From the NCBI GenBank assembly GCA_026418275.1, contig JAOABQ010000099.1:1-64000 (forward strand): a DNA stretch of 64,000 nt. The letters are read 5' to 3'. The translations under genes and the position numbers were made by a program. Origin of the DNA: Clostridia bacterium. Lineage in GTDB: Bacteria; Bacillota; Clostridia; Acetivibrionales; DSM-2933. Numbering within the stretch: the stretch's first letter is position 1; every line of letters begins with the position of its first letter. This document shows positions 53,964-63,332 of this stretch, in pieces. The notes below the pieces were generated by a model. It saw nothing but the letters and a program-made list of their open reading frames with translations. It made no database searches and was not told where the DNA came from.

Positions 53964-54006
53964 AGGCTCAACATATAGGTATTCCTATGTTGGGCTTTTT
54001 ATTTTT
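53964..54006 (+). terminator. Terminator after the solute-binding gene
   Basis: GCTCAACATA (53966-53975) pairs with TATGTTGGGC (53986-53995), followed by a long T-rich run. Confidence 0.75.
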
Positions 54007-54095
54007 TAGATAATGACTTAGCTGACCCGATTTTCCTTCAAGTTAGAAATAAATCGTTGATTTTCCTTTAAAATAAAATATACCCAAAGCACTTT

Positions 54096-54488
54096 TTAAG
54101 GTACCTGTTTCGGTGTTCCTTGATGAAATATAATTTGCCATTTGCCCCCTTTAAACCTCCAAATTGAACTTCTTAATGAATATTTTGTTTCTTCACCTTG
54201 GTCACTTAATTTTCCTACAAGGTACGTTGTTAACACCATACCTGGGGACAGTAATTTCACTTGGAAATCCGTCAGTATCATATGTACCGGAGATAAGCTT
54301 GACAGTACATCTATGACTTGCTCCTTATTATACACTTTGCCTGAGCTTCCGAATTCCATAAAGTCATCTGCCGCAAGAATTTCAAGATCCTTTACAGAAC
54401 TTCGGACTTCAGGCTGGAGCAGCCGTTGTTCAAGTACATGAAGGTGTTCTTTTATCACCTGTATGTCATTCTGTGAGGCCAAAGCCAC
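54096..54488 (-). CDS. DUF4440/SnoaL-like protein
   Basis: 130 residues with the NTF2-like cone pattern: IKEHLHVLEQRLL, LEILAADDFMEFGSSGKVYN, TDFQVKLLSPGMVLTTYLV, RSSIWRFKGGKWQIIFHQGT. The family includes small catalytic or ligand-binding proteins of unknown role. The only in-frame start is GTG 54488 with a weak site (CGGAA). The open frame continues some residues upstream without a start codon, so the 5' end may have been altered where it meets the decayed dockerin gene on the opposite strand. Confidence 0.75.
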   Translation of the reverse strand: MALASQNDIQVIKEHLHVLEQRLLQPEVRSSVKDLEILAADDFMEFGSSGKVYNKEQVIDVLSSLSPVHMILTDFQVKLLSPGMVLTTYLVGKLSDQGEETKYSLRSSIWRFKGGKWQIIFHQGTPKQVP

Positions 54489-54499
54489 TTCCGATGGCA

Positions 54500-54816
54500 G
54501 TGTACCATTCTTCCATTCCTCCTCATGCCGATTTCGGCAATGCTAAGCCCAGGGTTTTGAATGTTACACCTAAACAAAGGGAAGCCGCTCTAATGGCAAA
54601 TATATCTATAAGCCGGTATATTTTATTCGATAAGCTTAAAGAAAAAATAAAGCAGTAACCCTCGAAGAAATGAAAACTGTTAACTTATCGGAGCTTTTTA
54701 AATCCATAGAGCTAAAGGATTTCGGTTTTGTGCCGGACAATGCAGTTAATATGACCGATATCATGATTCTTATAAATCATTTTAACAAAGCATCCGTAGA
54801 TTACCCATTACAATAA
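54500..54816 (+). pseudogene. Remnant of a dockerin-bearing gene (frameshifted)
   Basis: A frame ending at TAA 54656-54658 (VLNVTPKQREAALMANISIS, then RYILFDKLKEKIK) continues, after a shift of reading frame, as AVTLEEMKTVNLSELFKSIE and ends NAVNMTDIMILINHFN followed by KASVDYPLQ and TAA at 54814-54816. That last repeat matches the second dockerin repeat of the GH44 protein (TAINMTEILIIINHFN) at 11 of 16 positions. The first dockerin repeat is eroded. No start codon or ribosome binding site is evident. Likely the tail of a lost cellulosomal or X-dockerin protein. Confidence 0.55.
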
Positions 54817-54860
54817 TTCTATCAAAACCATCAAATCTTATTGAGCAAAGTTATTCTATG

Positions 54861-54893
54861 AAAAAAGATGAGCTGCCAGCGCTCATCTTTTTT
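54861..54893. terminator. Bidirectional terminator
   Basis: A perfect 13-bp stem AAAAAAGATGAGC (54861-54873) / GCTCATCTTTTTT (54881-54893), between the dockerin remnant and the metalloprotease gene. Confidence 0.8.
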
Positions 54894-54908
54894 CATTAAC
54901 CGGTCCTG

Positions 54909-57191
54909 TTAGTTGTAAAGCCGGATTTCAGCAAGCTGCAGTATGCCTCCGCTATGATTACTGAAATCGAATTTGTAGTAACGGTAGCTTCTTGTATTGT
55001 TGAAGGAATAGGAATTGGTTTGATAACGGTCGGCAAAATTCTGATTCGTCTGGGTATTCAAAACCGTCCAGGTTGTGCCGTCATAGGAACCAGACAGCGT
55101 CCAGCTCTGTGGGTCACGCTCAGGAGCATCGTTTGCAGAGGTGATCTTGTACGATTTTACCGCATAGGCGCTTGTTCCCGCAAATTGGTACTGAATCGAC
55201 GCAGTGCTTTCGAAAACCAGCCATTTCGTCGCCTCGTTGTTGTCGAATGCATTCTCTTTTTCTTCACCGACCGGACTGTTGGCATTGCTTACCGTAACTG
55301 TGCCGCCCTCAGTCAATCCTCTGGGTACTTGGTTCAGATTAAAAAACGGACTACTGCTAAGGGTAACAGCGCTAACCGGGTCCCAAGCCGGCAGTTCATC
55401 GTCTTTGAATACATACCCGTCTCCATCCTTCAGCACAAAGAACCGGTGCAGCCAGTCATACCCCCTTATCATAATCGAGCTTATACCTCCTTCGTGCGGC
55501 AGCCCAAAAGCATGTCCAAGTTCATGCAACGCGGCACCATAGCCAATTGAGATGGCTTTTTGAACCGTTGTAGTCCCCGCCTCACCTATGAAATTAGGAT
55601 CGACAGGACCTAGGCTTGAAAACTTTGATTGAAGCTCCATCTCGTTATTTGGGAACAGCCATACCGTCGAGCCCCCAAATACCCCATAGTCTCCGCCGCC
55701 TAACGCACAATGGGCATACATGTAGTCGGCAGCATCATCATATTTCGAAAAGCCTACAAAGGCGACATTCTTCGTGCCCGGCTTTGGATATTGCTGCGGA
55801 ACCAGATTCGCCACTTCTCCGTACAAGTTACCTTTGTTGTAAGTTGTGTTGTAGTAATAGGAAGTGGGATAATTGCTCTCCAACACATGCACGTTCACCT
55901 TGCCGGTGGTTTCGATCATTTCCAAGTTGAATGTTTTACGTCCGTAGCCGTTCAAATTCATTGACTCTGCAGTAAACGACTGTACCGCTTTCATGTATGT
56001 GCTTAGCTTGTCTGCATAATTTTGCGGATCGTTGGTCAACTGGGTCTGATAACGGGTATCGCCTCCGCTTGGAACGTACCAAAAAATCCGGGTAACAGCC
56101 CCTGACGTTTGAGGCTCGTAATTCAGCGTGAAGGCAATTTGCTTGGTGCCGCTCTGAATGATCAGATCGTTCTCACCTGCAACCAGATCCGCGAGAACTT
56201 TAAACTTGCCTTGATGTGCAAGGCCTTGCATTATCTTTGTACTTCTGCCCGAGGTCGTATTGGTCAGTGTGACGGACGTTGCACCGGTGTCTTTGAGCAG
56301 TCCGTGGATAAGCGGCAGCGGATAGCGGATCGTCTCTCCATCCGAGAAATTGATAACCTCTATGTCCGGCACATCCGCAGGGAACAACTGTGCTTGCGGC
56401 ACAATCGCTTTCGGGATGGATGCACTTCTCCAGTACAGATTCAATACAGCATCCGTCGAATTGTCGTAATACTCCACCTTAATGGCGTACTTCTGTCCGG
56501 CACTAAGCGCAATTGTACCGCTATGCTCGCTTGTTCCGTGATCGTTCCACTGGTCTATCAAGAGCTGGTTGTTGACCCACACACGCACACCGTCGTTGGA
56601 GGCCGTGGTAAAGGTATACGTTTCGCTGTACAGCGCTTTTACCTGCCCAACCCAACGCACGGAAAACGTGTCCGCCTCCATTGCCGCATCTGGAGAACCT
56701 GTCCCCCAATTGAAGTTCAGTGTGGCATCGGTACGCTTGAATTGAAAATTTGAAAAATCCTTATTGTTGAAGTAATAGCCAGTCAACCCGCCTGTTGGCT
56801 GTGGAAGTGTGTTGCCTTTCGTGACGCTGACGGTAATGGGTTGGCTCGTGGTTGCTCCGTATGCATTGATAAGCTTGGCAGTATATGTATACGTACCGTT
56901 TACTTTGCCGCTAATGGTTTTTGCAGCCGTTTGCGCATTAGGCGACTGATCTGGCAGGCTCAGTGTATCAATCAAACTGCCATCCTCGTAAAGTTCAAGG
57001 GATGTACCATTATTTCCCCAATACATATTCATCGTTATGGTATATTCACCATCTCCATCCCAGTTGTTGTGGGACAACGAAGGCGTACCCGGGACACCGG
57101 TCGCGGCAGCAAAAACGGAAATCGGCAATACCGTAAGAAATAAAGCTATGACAACGCAAGCAACAACCCCTTTGGATCTTTTCATATTCAT
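54909..57191 (-). CDS. Secreted metzincin-type metalloprotease with PA14 and F5/8C domains
   Basis: 760 residues. Signal peptide (1-28); a PGTPSLSHNNWDGDGEYTIT domain, similar to one in Bacillus/Paenibacillus chitinases (about 33-125); a PA14 domain (about 133-275) with NDGVRVWVNNQLLID; a peptidase domain (about 280-600). The last carries HELGHAFGLPH, an exact HExxHxxGxxH zinc motif, with a Met in the following SSIMIRGYD. The protein ends with a discoidin/F5-8C domain (about 625-760). PA14 and F5/8C domains bind carbohydrates, so it may cut glycoproteins. The DNA looks richer in G+C than its neighbours by eye, suggesting transfer. AGGAGG precedes the ATG. Confidence 0.82.
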   Translation of the reverse strand: MNMKRSKGVVACVVIALFLTVLPISVFAAATGVPGTPSLSHNNWDGDGEYTITMNMYWGNNGTSLELYEDGSLIDTLSLPDQSPNAQTAAKTISGKVNGTYTYTAKLINAYGATTSQPITVSVTKGNTLPQPTGGLTGYYFNNKDFSNFQFKRTDATLNFNWGTGSPDAAMEADTFSVRWVGQVKALYSETYTFTTASNDGVRVWVNNQLLIDQWNDHGTSEHSGTIALSAGQKYAIKVEYYDNSTDAVLNLYWRSASIPKAIVPQAQLFPADVPDIEVINFSDGETIRYPLPLIHGLLKDTGATSVTLTNTTSGRSTKIMQGLAHQGKFKVLADLVAGENDLIIQSGTKQIAFTLNYEPQTSGAVTRIFWYVPSGGDTRYQTQLTNDPQNYADKLSTYMKAVQSFTAESMNLNGYGRKTFNLEMIETTGKVNVHVLESNYPTSYYYNTTYNKGNLYGEVANLVPQQYPKPGTKNVAFVGFSKYDDAADYMYAHCALGGGDYGVFGGSTVWLFPNNEMELQSKFSSLGPVDPNFIGEAGTTTVQKAISIGYGAALHELGHAFGLPHEGGISSIMIRGYDWLHRFFVLKDGDGYVFKDDELPAWDPVSAVTLSSSPFFNLNQVPRGLTEGGTVTVSNANSPVGEEKENAFDNNEATKWLVFESTASIQYQFAGTSAYAVKSYKITSANDAPERDPQSWTLSGSYDGTTWTVLNTQTNQNFADRYQTNSYSFNNTRSYRYYKFDFSNHSGGILQLAEIRLYN

Positions 57192-57744
57192 TTTCCTCCT
57201 TGTATATTATTGGTTTTAATGCGGATGAGTGTTGCTTCCATTATATCCATTTTCTTCATGTGGCTTCAATATATCATCTTGACTATATTTACTCATATTT
57301 TGTCTAAATTTACCTTTTTGGTTTTTAAATAAACATAAGTTTTTATTCTCTTGCCGGGAACTTTAATGGTTGATTTAATAAAAATCTAAATGGAGCCAAT
57401 GATTTATGAAATTATATAGCCATTAGATAATTCATTGTAGTATTTATTTACAATTTCTCTTTTTAGACACAAACTAATCAATTTAAACTTTTTTAACTTC
57501 ATGCATTTAATAAGTGTTTCTATGACAAAAAAGAAATTGTTATCTATGATATGATAAGTAATTAATAAAAGCGAGTCAAGGTATTTAGGCTGATTTTAGC
57601 TGTTCTAGTACTAGCCGGAAGAATTATTTTCGTTCCCGATTTGAATATCCTGATTAATACTTAATAAAAAAGGGTTTGGATCAGCTCCAAACCCTTTTTT
57701 ATTATAGACTGCTGCATATAGTTCAAATAATTTCTCGAATTGTT
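57192..57744. terminator. Gene-free gap with a strong terminator at 57663-57703
   Basis: Within this AT-rich gap, AATAAAAAAGGGTTTGGA (57663-57680) pairs perfectly over 18 bp with TCCAAACCCTTTTTTATT (57686-57703). It lies 41 bases past the stop of the C25 peptidase gene on the minus strand. The remainder must hold the metalloprotease promoter; I recognise no other feature. Confidence 0.75.
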
Positions 57745-60700
57745 TTATTTTCCACATATACTAACGTCATCATAAGTAACATCTGTACGGTATGTCCTAA
57801 AGCCTATGGACCCTTGTGCATACTCGGCATTGTCCGCTTCATTGTCCGTATAGTCAATCACAGGTGCAGCCATATCATTGACATAGATTTTGATATTATT
57901 GCCGACGGCATCAATTTTCAAATCGTACTCCACACCAGCCTGAACATTCATTGGGTACTGTGTCAGGAACCTACAGTTATTTTTAAATTTCCAAAGTGAA
58001 ATGCATTGGTTGAAAGCATCTACACTTACATTGTACCCTGTAAACATATCCGCACCTGCGCTGATGTTGCTTGCTCTAAACATGATGCCGGCACCGGAAT
58101 AGGTAGTCCCGTTGGCTACATTCACTTTCGTCCTCATAGTAAAATCACCATATGTATCAAAAGCAGAACTGTTCTCTTTTTTGATAATTGCTTTAATTCC
58201 CTCTCCAGCAACAGCTTTCAATTGTTTGTTGTTGACAGTCCAACTTAAGCTGCTTTCTCCGGCAACTGTTCCCAATCTTGCAGGTATCACGCCTGCAGTC
58301 GCTGTATCAAAATCATCCCAATACAGTGGAACGGACACCCCATTAATTTCAATATTATCAAAGTGAGCATGGGCTCTATAGTTCCTAAATCCTACTTGTC
58401 CGGGAACCAGGAATTGATCTCTATCCGCACTAACGTCTGTATAGTTAATGATAGGATTTTTTATATCATCAAAATAAACTTTGATGACATTCTCAACAAC
58501 TTCAACCTTTATACGGTGCTTTTTGTCAGGTATTATATTCTTCGGAGAAAAGGCTACGAGGGTGCAGTTATTATTGAACTTACATAATTTTACCGCTCTG
58601 TAGTACGGATCGATAAACACCCCATATCCTTTAAAAGCCTCCGGCCCTACTCCTATGTTGGTGGCCCTAAAAACAATTCCGGCATCGGAGTATGAAGTAC
58701 TTTGTGATATCATAACATTACTTTCAAAAGAAAGATTCTTATAGGATTGGTCTGGTAGCAGCGCTTTTATACCTTCTCCTGCCTCACAGCTCATTTCGCC
58801 AGCCTCGTAGGCCCATTTTGCAGGCTCTTCAAACTCCCAGGTATAGGTATTGGCATATTCAGGCATGTTGAACATATTCCAGTAAATCGGTACAAGTCTA
58901 AACCCTGATAATGTTATTTTCCCACTTACAGGTGAAGCTTGTGACCCCAAAAGGATTTTGACACTTACCTTTCCACTGTAGCCGGAGTTAAAGCTTAAAT
59001 ATTTGTCTTTATAAAGAAAAGTACTAAAATCACCGGTCTCTACACTATCACTTATATTTCCGACGATTACACTTGCTGCAGCAGGGTTAGACAGACCATT
59101 TACCCCATAATACAAAAGCCTGTAATCCTTATTAGGTTCAAGAACCATATTCTGAGAAAGTGTGGCATATCCGTTGGTTAGACTTAATTCAACTGGTTTG
59201 GTTCCAGATATGGTAATTGGTTCTATTGTAGAATCATTGAGTTGGTATCCGGAACCATTGATTGTCCAACCGGAAGCCTTGTTTAAAAGCATTCCGTTAT
59301 TTAAAGCCGATACATATAATTTAAGTCTTTCCTCATATTTATTCCCTTGACTGTCGCTGAGCTTGATCGTAAAGTTGAAGTATTTTGCAATTGCATCCAC
59401 TGGAGCAGTCCAGTTCAAATTATACGTGCCTCTTGTGTTTGTAATGGGCACACTGGCAGTGATTGTATTTGTATTTGGCAGACCCTCTATTTGGATCGTT
59501 ACGGTAGTGCTATCCTTATCCCTTATGTTTAGGGGTAAGGATAGAGTTCCTCCCGCTTTCACTTCCAGGTTAGGGTGATAGCTTGTAATAACAGGGATTG
59601 AAGAAGTTACGGTTTTCGTCTTATTATATTTTATTGTTGGGTCACCTGAGAAAGTAGCTTTCATAACATTATAATCCGGATTTGCTGAAAGATAGTTCTT
59701 AGATGCTTTTCCAACACAAATATTGGTTGCATCATCAAACATGTTGATATAGAAGCCGGGATAGTAGAGATTGGAGGGTGACGCATCTCCAAAAATATTT
59801 AATACATAATCGCTATTATACATATAAGCCTTACTCAAGCAATCTTCATTAGTTCCATCTGAAGATGCCTTGTAGGAAATATATCTTGAAGTGCTGCAAG
59901 GGGTCAAAAGGATTGCTCTTGCTTTTGCGTTTACCTTACGTATCTTCTCACTGGTGATATACATTGGGTTGGGATTATAGAACGTTCCATTTATCAATGT
60001 ATTGTTTACATAGTTATGGGCATTGATAAAGCCATGAGAATTAACATAAACCGCTTTAAACCCTTGATTGTTCAATGTATCAAAAAGGTATTCGTCATTG
60101 CTTCTGGAAGGGTCATAGTCTAATGTAATATTCGCAAACTGCGAATCCAGAAAATTATTTAAATCTTCTTTAACATCACAATCACCATAGACATAATACC
60201 CGCTTTCCTCTTCATTAGTAAGTAAGGGGCCTGTCCCCATCCTGTAAGAATGTACTTTATTCAGATATTTGATTACTTCACGGGCTTCTTTATAATCTGT
60301 GTTAATGGTATCATAAGAGTTGTCTGCCTGCCTTATAACAGCCCCTCTTGTATAAATTCTACCGAAGAACATTTCCGGGGCAATGTTGGTCAAAATATAG
60401 TTATTGTATGAATCTAAAGGAGGACGTACAAATTTTCCGTTTACAGTCCATGTTGTATTCATATCTGTATAGTAAATGTCGCATGGATCCGCATAATAAC
60501 CGTCATTGGTATCTGTTGTTGTATTGTCTATTGCTTTAAACCATGCAGTCTGGATTGCAGGATGGGAACCGATCATTACAAACCCGGTATAACCATTGTT
60601 GTAATACTCTCTAATCATCGCCTTCAACTGCTCGGGTCCACTACATACACGCTGTGCCGTCCCGTCCTGAACATTGTTAACATTTATCTGCGTAGGAATC

Positions 60701-60894
60701 CATCCCTCGTTTGTCAAATCGGTTTTATATTGATCAAGTGCTTGCTGGAGTTGACTTCCGTTACTTGCCCTTAAAAGGGGATTGCTTACTATTATAAGGA
60801 ATTTCTCATTTGCTGCCGCATTTACACTAACAGGTAAAAAGAGACAGGGTAACAGCAGTGAAATTATCAAAGCAATCATTAACAACTTCTTCAT
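57745..60894 (-). CDS. Secreted gingipain-like C25 cysteine peptidase with two C-terminal beta-sandwich domains
   Basis: 1049 residues. Signal peptide (1-27). The peptidase C25 domain (about 30-420) begins EKFLIIVSNPLLR; the catalytic His is expected in YVNSHGFIN and the Cys in LLTPCSTSRY. An Ig-like domain follows (about 440-530), then two copies of a LamG/DUF1080-like module (about 690-870 and 875-1049). These share Y.DAGIVFRA/Y.GAGIMFRA, GY.V..D and IN/DYTD plus GFR.YR. Gingipain relatives cleave after Arg or Lys; the twin modules may bind polysaccharide. AGGAGG precedes the ATG. It is followed on the same strand by the metalloprotease gene, after a terminator. Confidence 0.82.
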   Translation of the reverse strand: MKKLLMIALIISLLLPCLFLPVSVNAAANEKFLIIVSNPLLRASNGSQLQQALDQYKTDLTNEGWIPTQINVNNVQDGTAQRVCSGPEQLKAMIREYYNNGYTGFVMIGSHPAIQTAWFKAIDNTTTDTNDGYYADPCDIYYTDMNTTWTVNGKFVRPPLDSYNNYILTNIAPEMFFGRIYTRGAVIRQADNSYDTINTDYKEAREVIKYLNKVHSYRMGTGPLLTNEEESGYYVYGDCDVKEDLNNFLDSQFANITLDYDPSRSNDEYLFDTLNNQGFKAVYVNSHGFINAHNYVNNTLINGTFYNPNPMYITSEKIRKVNAKARAILLTPCSTSRYISYKASSDGTNEDCLSKAYMYNSDYVLNIFGDASPSNLYYPGFYINMFDDATNICVGKASKNYLSANPDYNVMKATFSGDPTIKYNKTKTVTSSIPVITSYHPNLEVKAGGTLSLPLNIRDKDSTTVTIQIEGLPNTNTITASVPITNTRGTYNLNWTAPVDAIAKYFNFTIKLSDSQGNKYEERLKLYVSALNNGMLLNKASGWTINGSGYQLNDSTIEPITISGTKPVELSLTNGYATLSQNMVLEPNKDYRLLYYGVNGLSNPAAASVIVGNISDSVETGDFSTFLYKDKYLSFNSGYSGKVSVKILLGSQASPVSGKITLSGFRLVPIYWNMFNMPEYANTYTWEFEEPAKWAYEAGEMSCEAGEGIKALLPDQSYKNLSFESNVMISQSTSYSDAGIVFRATNIGVGPEAFKGYGVFIDPYYRAVKLCKFNNNCTLVAFSPKNIIPDKKHRIKVEVVENVIKVYFDDIKNPIINYTDVSADRDQFLVPGQVGFRNYRAHAHFDNIEINGVSVPLYWDDFDTATAGVIPARLGTVAGESSLSWTVNNKQLKAVAGEGIKAIIKKENSSAFDTYGDFTMRTKVNVANGTTYSGAGIMFRASNISAGADMFTGYNVSVDAFNQCISLWKFKNNCRFLTQYPMNVQAGVEYDLKIDAVGNNIKIYVNDMAAPVIDYTDNEADNAEYAQGSIGFRTYRTDVTYDDVSICGK

Positions 60895-61556
60895 AAATCA
60901 TTCCTCCTATAATATAGTTAGTTTTTTATTGTGTATCCTTATTACTGTGAATTTCACTTTAATTGCTTGATTTTTTGTGTTTTCCGATCTTTTCTTTGCT
61001 TGTCTATATAGGCGCCCATTTTTTGTAATTCACCTTTAATCCCATAGTCCGGTTTTATTATTCACATTGGCAAAATATCTGAACATATAAATCAAGCAGT
61101 TACAAAGCAACTTGAAAAGGTAGATAAGACAACGCCGGCTAGACTTTTTACTATTCTTCAAAATACTTGAATGGTTTTCTGATATGAATTTCTAAATTTA
61201 TAAACCCTTGAAACAGTAAATTAATATATACCTCCTCTCCTACAAAAAAACTAAGCCCTTACAATATGTCAGTAAAAAAAAGCAAAACATGTGCTATTAC
61301 AACAACTTTCGGGTATAAAAGAATAAGCGCTGCTATTATTATATCCATTCCCTACATACTATTTCAATGTCCAATTTTGGCTAAGTTTGTCTTTTATGGT
61401 TTTTTAGTGTGTTCTAGCTTCTTATTTACTTTTTCCGATTTTCAAGGCTGATTTAAAATAGGTTTTAAACATTTAAGGGAAAGCATTATAGAAAGTTTTC
61501 TTTTACTTTCTATAATGCTTTCCCTTAATATCAACGGCTTACTTGCGTTGCACCCT
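60895..61556. other. Gap with an orphan coding-like fragment (61048-61170, + strand)
   Basis: Between TAG at 61045-61047 and TGA at 61168-61170 runs a 40-residue frame (GKISEHINQAVTKQLEKVDK followed by TTPARLFTILQNT). It looks like protein but has no start or ribosome binding site; it may be the tail of a lost gene. A frame at 61266-61451 is hydrophobic, lacks a ribosome binding site and is not accepted. The peptidase promoter must lie near 60900-61050. Confidence 0.3.
61473..61528. terminator. Exceptionally long perfect hairpin after rsgI
   Basis: The arms 61473-61496 and 61505-61528 are exact complements over 24 bp, with an 8-base loop. They start TTAAGGGAAAGC and end GCTTTCCCTTAA. The hairpin lies 28 bases past the rsgI stop. 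It serves as a strong terminator or mRNA-stabilising structure for sigI-rsgI. Confidence 0.75.
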
Positions 61557-63332
61557 TTACTTTGGAACCGTCAAATAAAGCGCATTTCCCCCAGCAGCAC
61601 CTGAATGATAGACAGTCGTAACACTAAAATAGTATTTCTCTCCGGGAATGAGGTATCCGCCAAAGTCCCCGCTGTTATAGGCCATGGTACTGTCAATCAC
61701 TGCTTCCGTTTTATTTCTGTCTGTAATAAAGTATAGATAGCCGTCTTCCGGGTACTTGGGATTGGCATTACTCTTGGATGCAACAATTTTATAGTAGTTG
61801 AACCCTTCCCCACTGGCTGGCTGCCATCTAAGCTTGATCTTACCGTTTTCAACCCCTCCGGTTACAATGGGTGCATAACTTTTTGTATCCGTGCTTGCAG
61901 CCTGCTTCGCCGGTGCTCCCGAAGGCTCTACTCCCCATTTTAAGACGCCCGATATATAACCCGTCACCTTGTTCCAATCGTAATAATCCTTCACCACCTT
62001 CGGATTATATGAATAGTCGTTATCCTGCTTGTATTTTGCCCACTCCTCTTTGTTAAACCATGTATTCACAATGGTATTTTCACCCGGCAGCAGTATTCCT
62101 GTTTTAAACCCTATTTCCAGGTAATAGTCCGCCTTTGAAGCAAGCTTTGCCATTTTAACAAACCTGCCCGTAATATTTTGGTTCCCTACGTGGGCCCAGC
62201 AATCAAAAAATTGTTGCTTTTCTCCGTCTATCGTATAATAATACCTGAATTTCACATTTCTCAAATCAATAGCGGTATCTCCCGTATTCACCACTCTAAA
62301 CTCTGCGTTGATCTGTATTGCATCCCCAACAGTTTCCGGCGCATTATAATACTGAATCTTAATCCGCCCACTACCTGATGTTGGCGGTTTCACCGGTTCG
62401 GTATTGTCATAAGTTACCTTATCGTAAGGTGTCGGTGTCGCCGGAACCGGAGCCTTGGGTGAAGTTTTCGGTGCCGGAGAAGGAATGGGTGTAACTGCCG
62501 GTTTTGTACTGGGCGTTGCTTTCTCTTTTTGAGGCGTGGGTGATGGTGCATTGGATTCTTTGAGCTGAATCATTTCCATGACCTCAGAAATACTTTTGTT
62601 TTTAACCTCCTCCAACGATAAGGTTATCCCTTTTTCCTTGGCAATATTGAATATGACTTGCCGGCCTAAGGATATCTCATTTGTATCTGCCAATTTCTTC
62701 AGCTCCGGATTTACTTTAATCACATCTACATGGATATCTTTTATCACCGTAAAATCCTTATTCTTTTTAATCGAGCTAAGGAGAGTCTCCAGTTTTTTCT
62801 CATCTTTTTCCTTACTTTCCTTTGTCCCCGAGTTCTCTATATTTAGGCAGCCGGACAGCAAAATATCCTGCCGTTTCTCTCCGGTTATAAAACCAAAGTC
62901 CTTTGCTTTCTTTATTGCTGCGGCAACGGCCTGATCAATTTTCATATTTTCCATTTCCTCATCGTCCAGAATGAGTTCAGCATCCTCATTGATGGCTTTC
63001 ACGTTCAACACTTTGTTGTCCGCATTAATGGCAAATTCTATGCTCGGGTTTATATCCACATCAATGTACGCATAGATCCGGGAGTCAGTGCCGGGTGTTA
63101 AAAATTTGAAATACAAAAACAGGGAAAGTATGAATACCGCCGCAAAACCTGCTGCAATCGGACCATATTTCGCCGCCAATCCTTTCCTGTTCACCAAATC
63201 GCTTTTCTGAAAGGATACCTGCTGGCCGATAAACATTCCCGGCTTTTTCCGAACATATACCATATCAAAATCCACTGTAACCACCAATGCCTGATTCTTT
63301 TCTATTTCCATCACCGTTCCAATATTAATCAC
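61557..63332 (-). CDS. rsgI: RsgI-type transmembrane anti-sigma factor with CBM3
   Basis: 591 residues. The cytoplasmic RsgI_N domain (1-50: MINIGTVMEIEKNQALVVTV) binds SigI. One membrane helix (about 55-77) is followed by the conserved periplasmic domain with DVDINPSIEF; its Asn95-Pro96 bond is the kind of site reported to self-cleave in RsgI proteins. Next come a Lys/Pro/Thr linker, CBM3 (about 335-480, with NAPETVGDAIQINAEFRVV) and a fibronectin-like end. Outside binding of cellulose is thought to release SigI. The GTG start at 63332 has AGGAGGTG 7 bases upstream and overlaps the sigI stop by 8 bases. Confidence 0.92.
   Translation of the reverse strand: MINIGTVMEIEKNQALVVTVDFDMVYVRKKPGMFIGQQVSFQKSDLVNRKGLAAKYGPIAAGFAAVFILSLFLYFKFLTPGTDSRIYAYIDVDINPSIEFAINADNKVLNVKAINEDAELILDDEEMENMKIDQAVAAAIKKAKDFGFITGEKRQDILLSGCLNIENSGTKESKEKDEKKLETLLSSIKKNKDFTVIKDIHVDVIKVNPELKKLADTNEISLGRQVIFNIAKEKGITLSLEEVKNKSISEVMEMIQLKESNAPSPTPQKEKATPSTKPAVTPIPSPAPKTSPKAPVPATPTPYDKVTYDNTEPVKPPTSGSGRIKIQYYNAPETVGDAIQINAEFRVVNTGDTAIDLRNVKFRYYYTIDGEKQQFFDCWAHVGNQNITGRFVKMAKLASKADYYLEIGFKTGILLPGENTIVNTWFNKEEWAKYKQDNDYSYNPKVVKDYYDWNKVTGYISGVLKWGVEPSGAPAKQAASTDTKSYAPIVTGGVENGKIKLRWQPASGEGFNYYKIVASKSNANPKYPEDGYLYFITDRNKTEAVIDSTMAYNSGDFGGYLIPGEKYYFSVTTVYHSGAAGGNALYLTVPK

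Noticed and set aside
56109-56753. 214-residue open frame on the + strand
   Set aside because: Opposite the PA14 and peptidase domains of the metalloprotease; the long open frame reflects that gene's higher G+C.
61266-61451. 61-residue hydrophobic frame before rsgI
   Set aside because: No ribosome binding site and no recognisable pattern; it could be chance in AT-rich DNA, so it is not listed as a gene.
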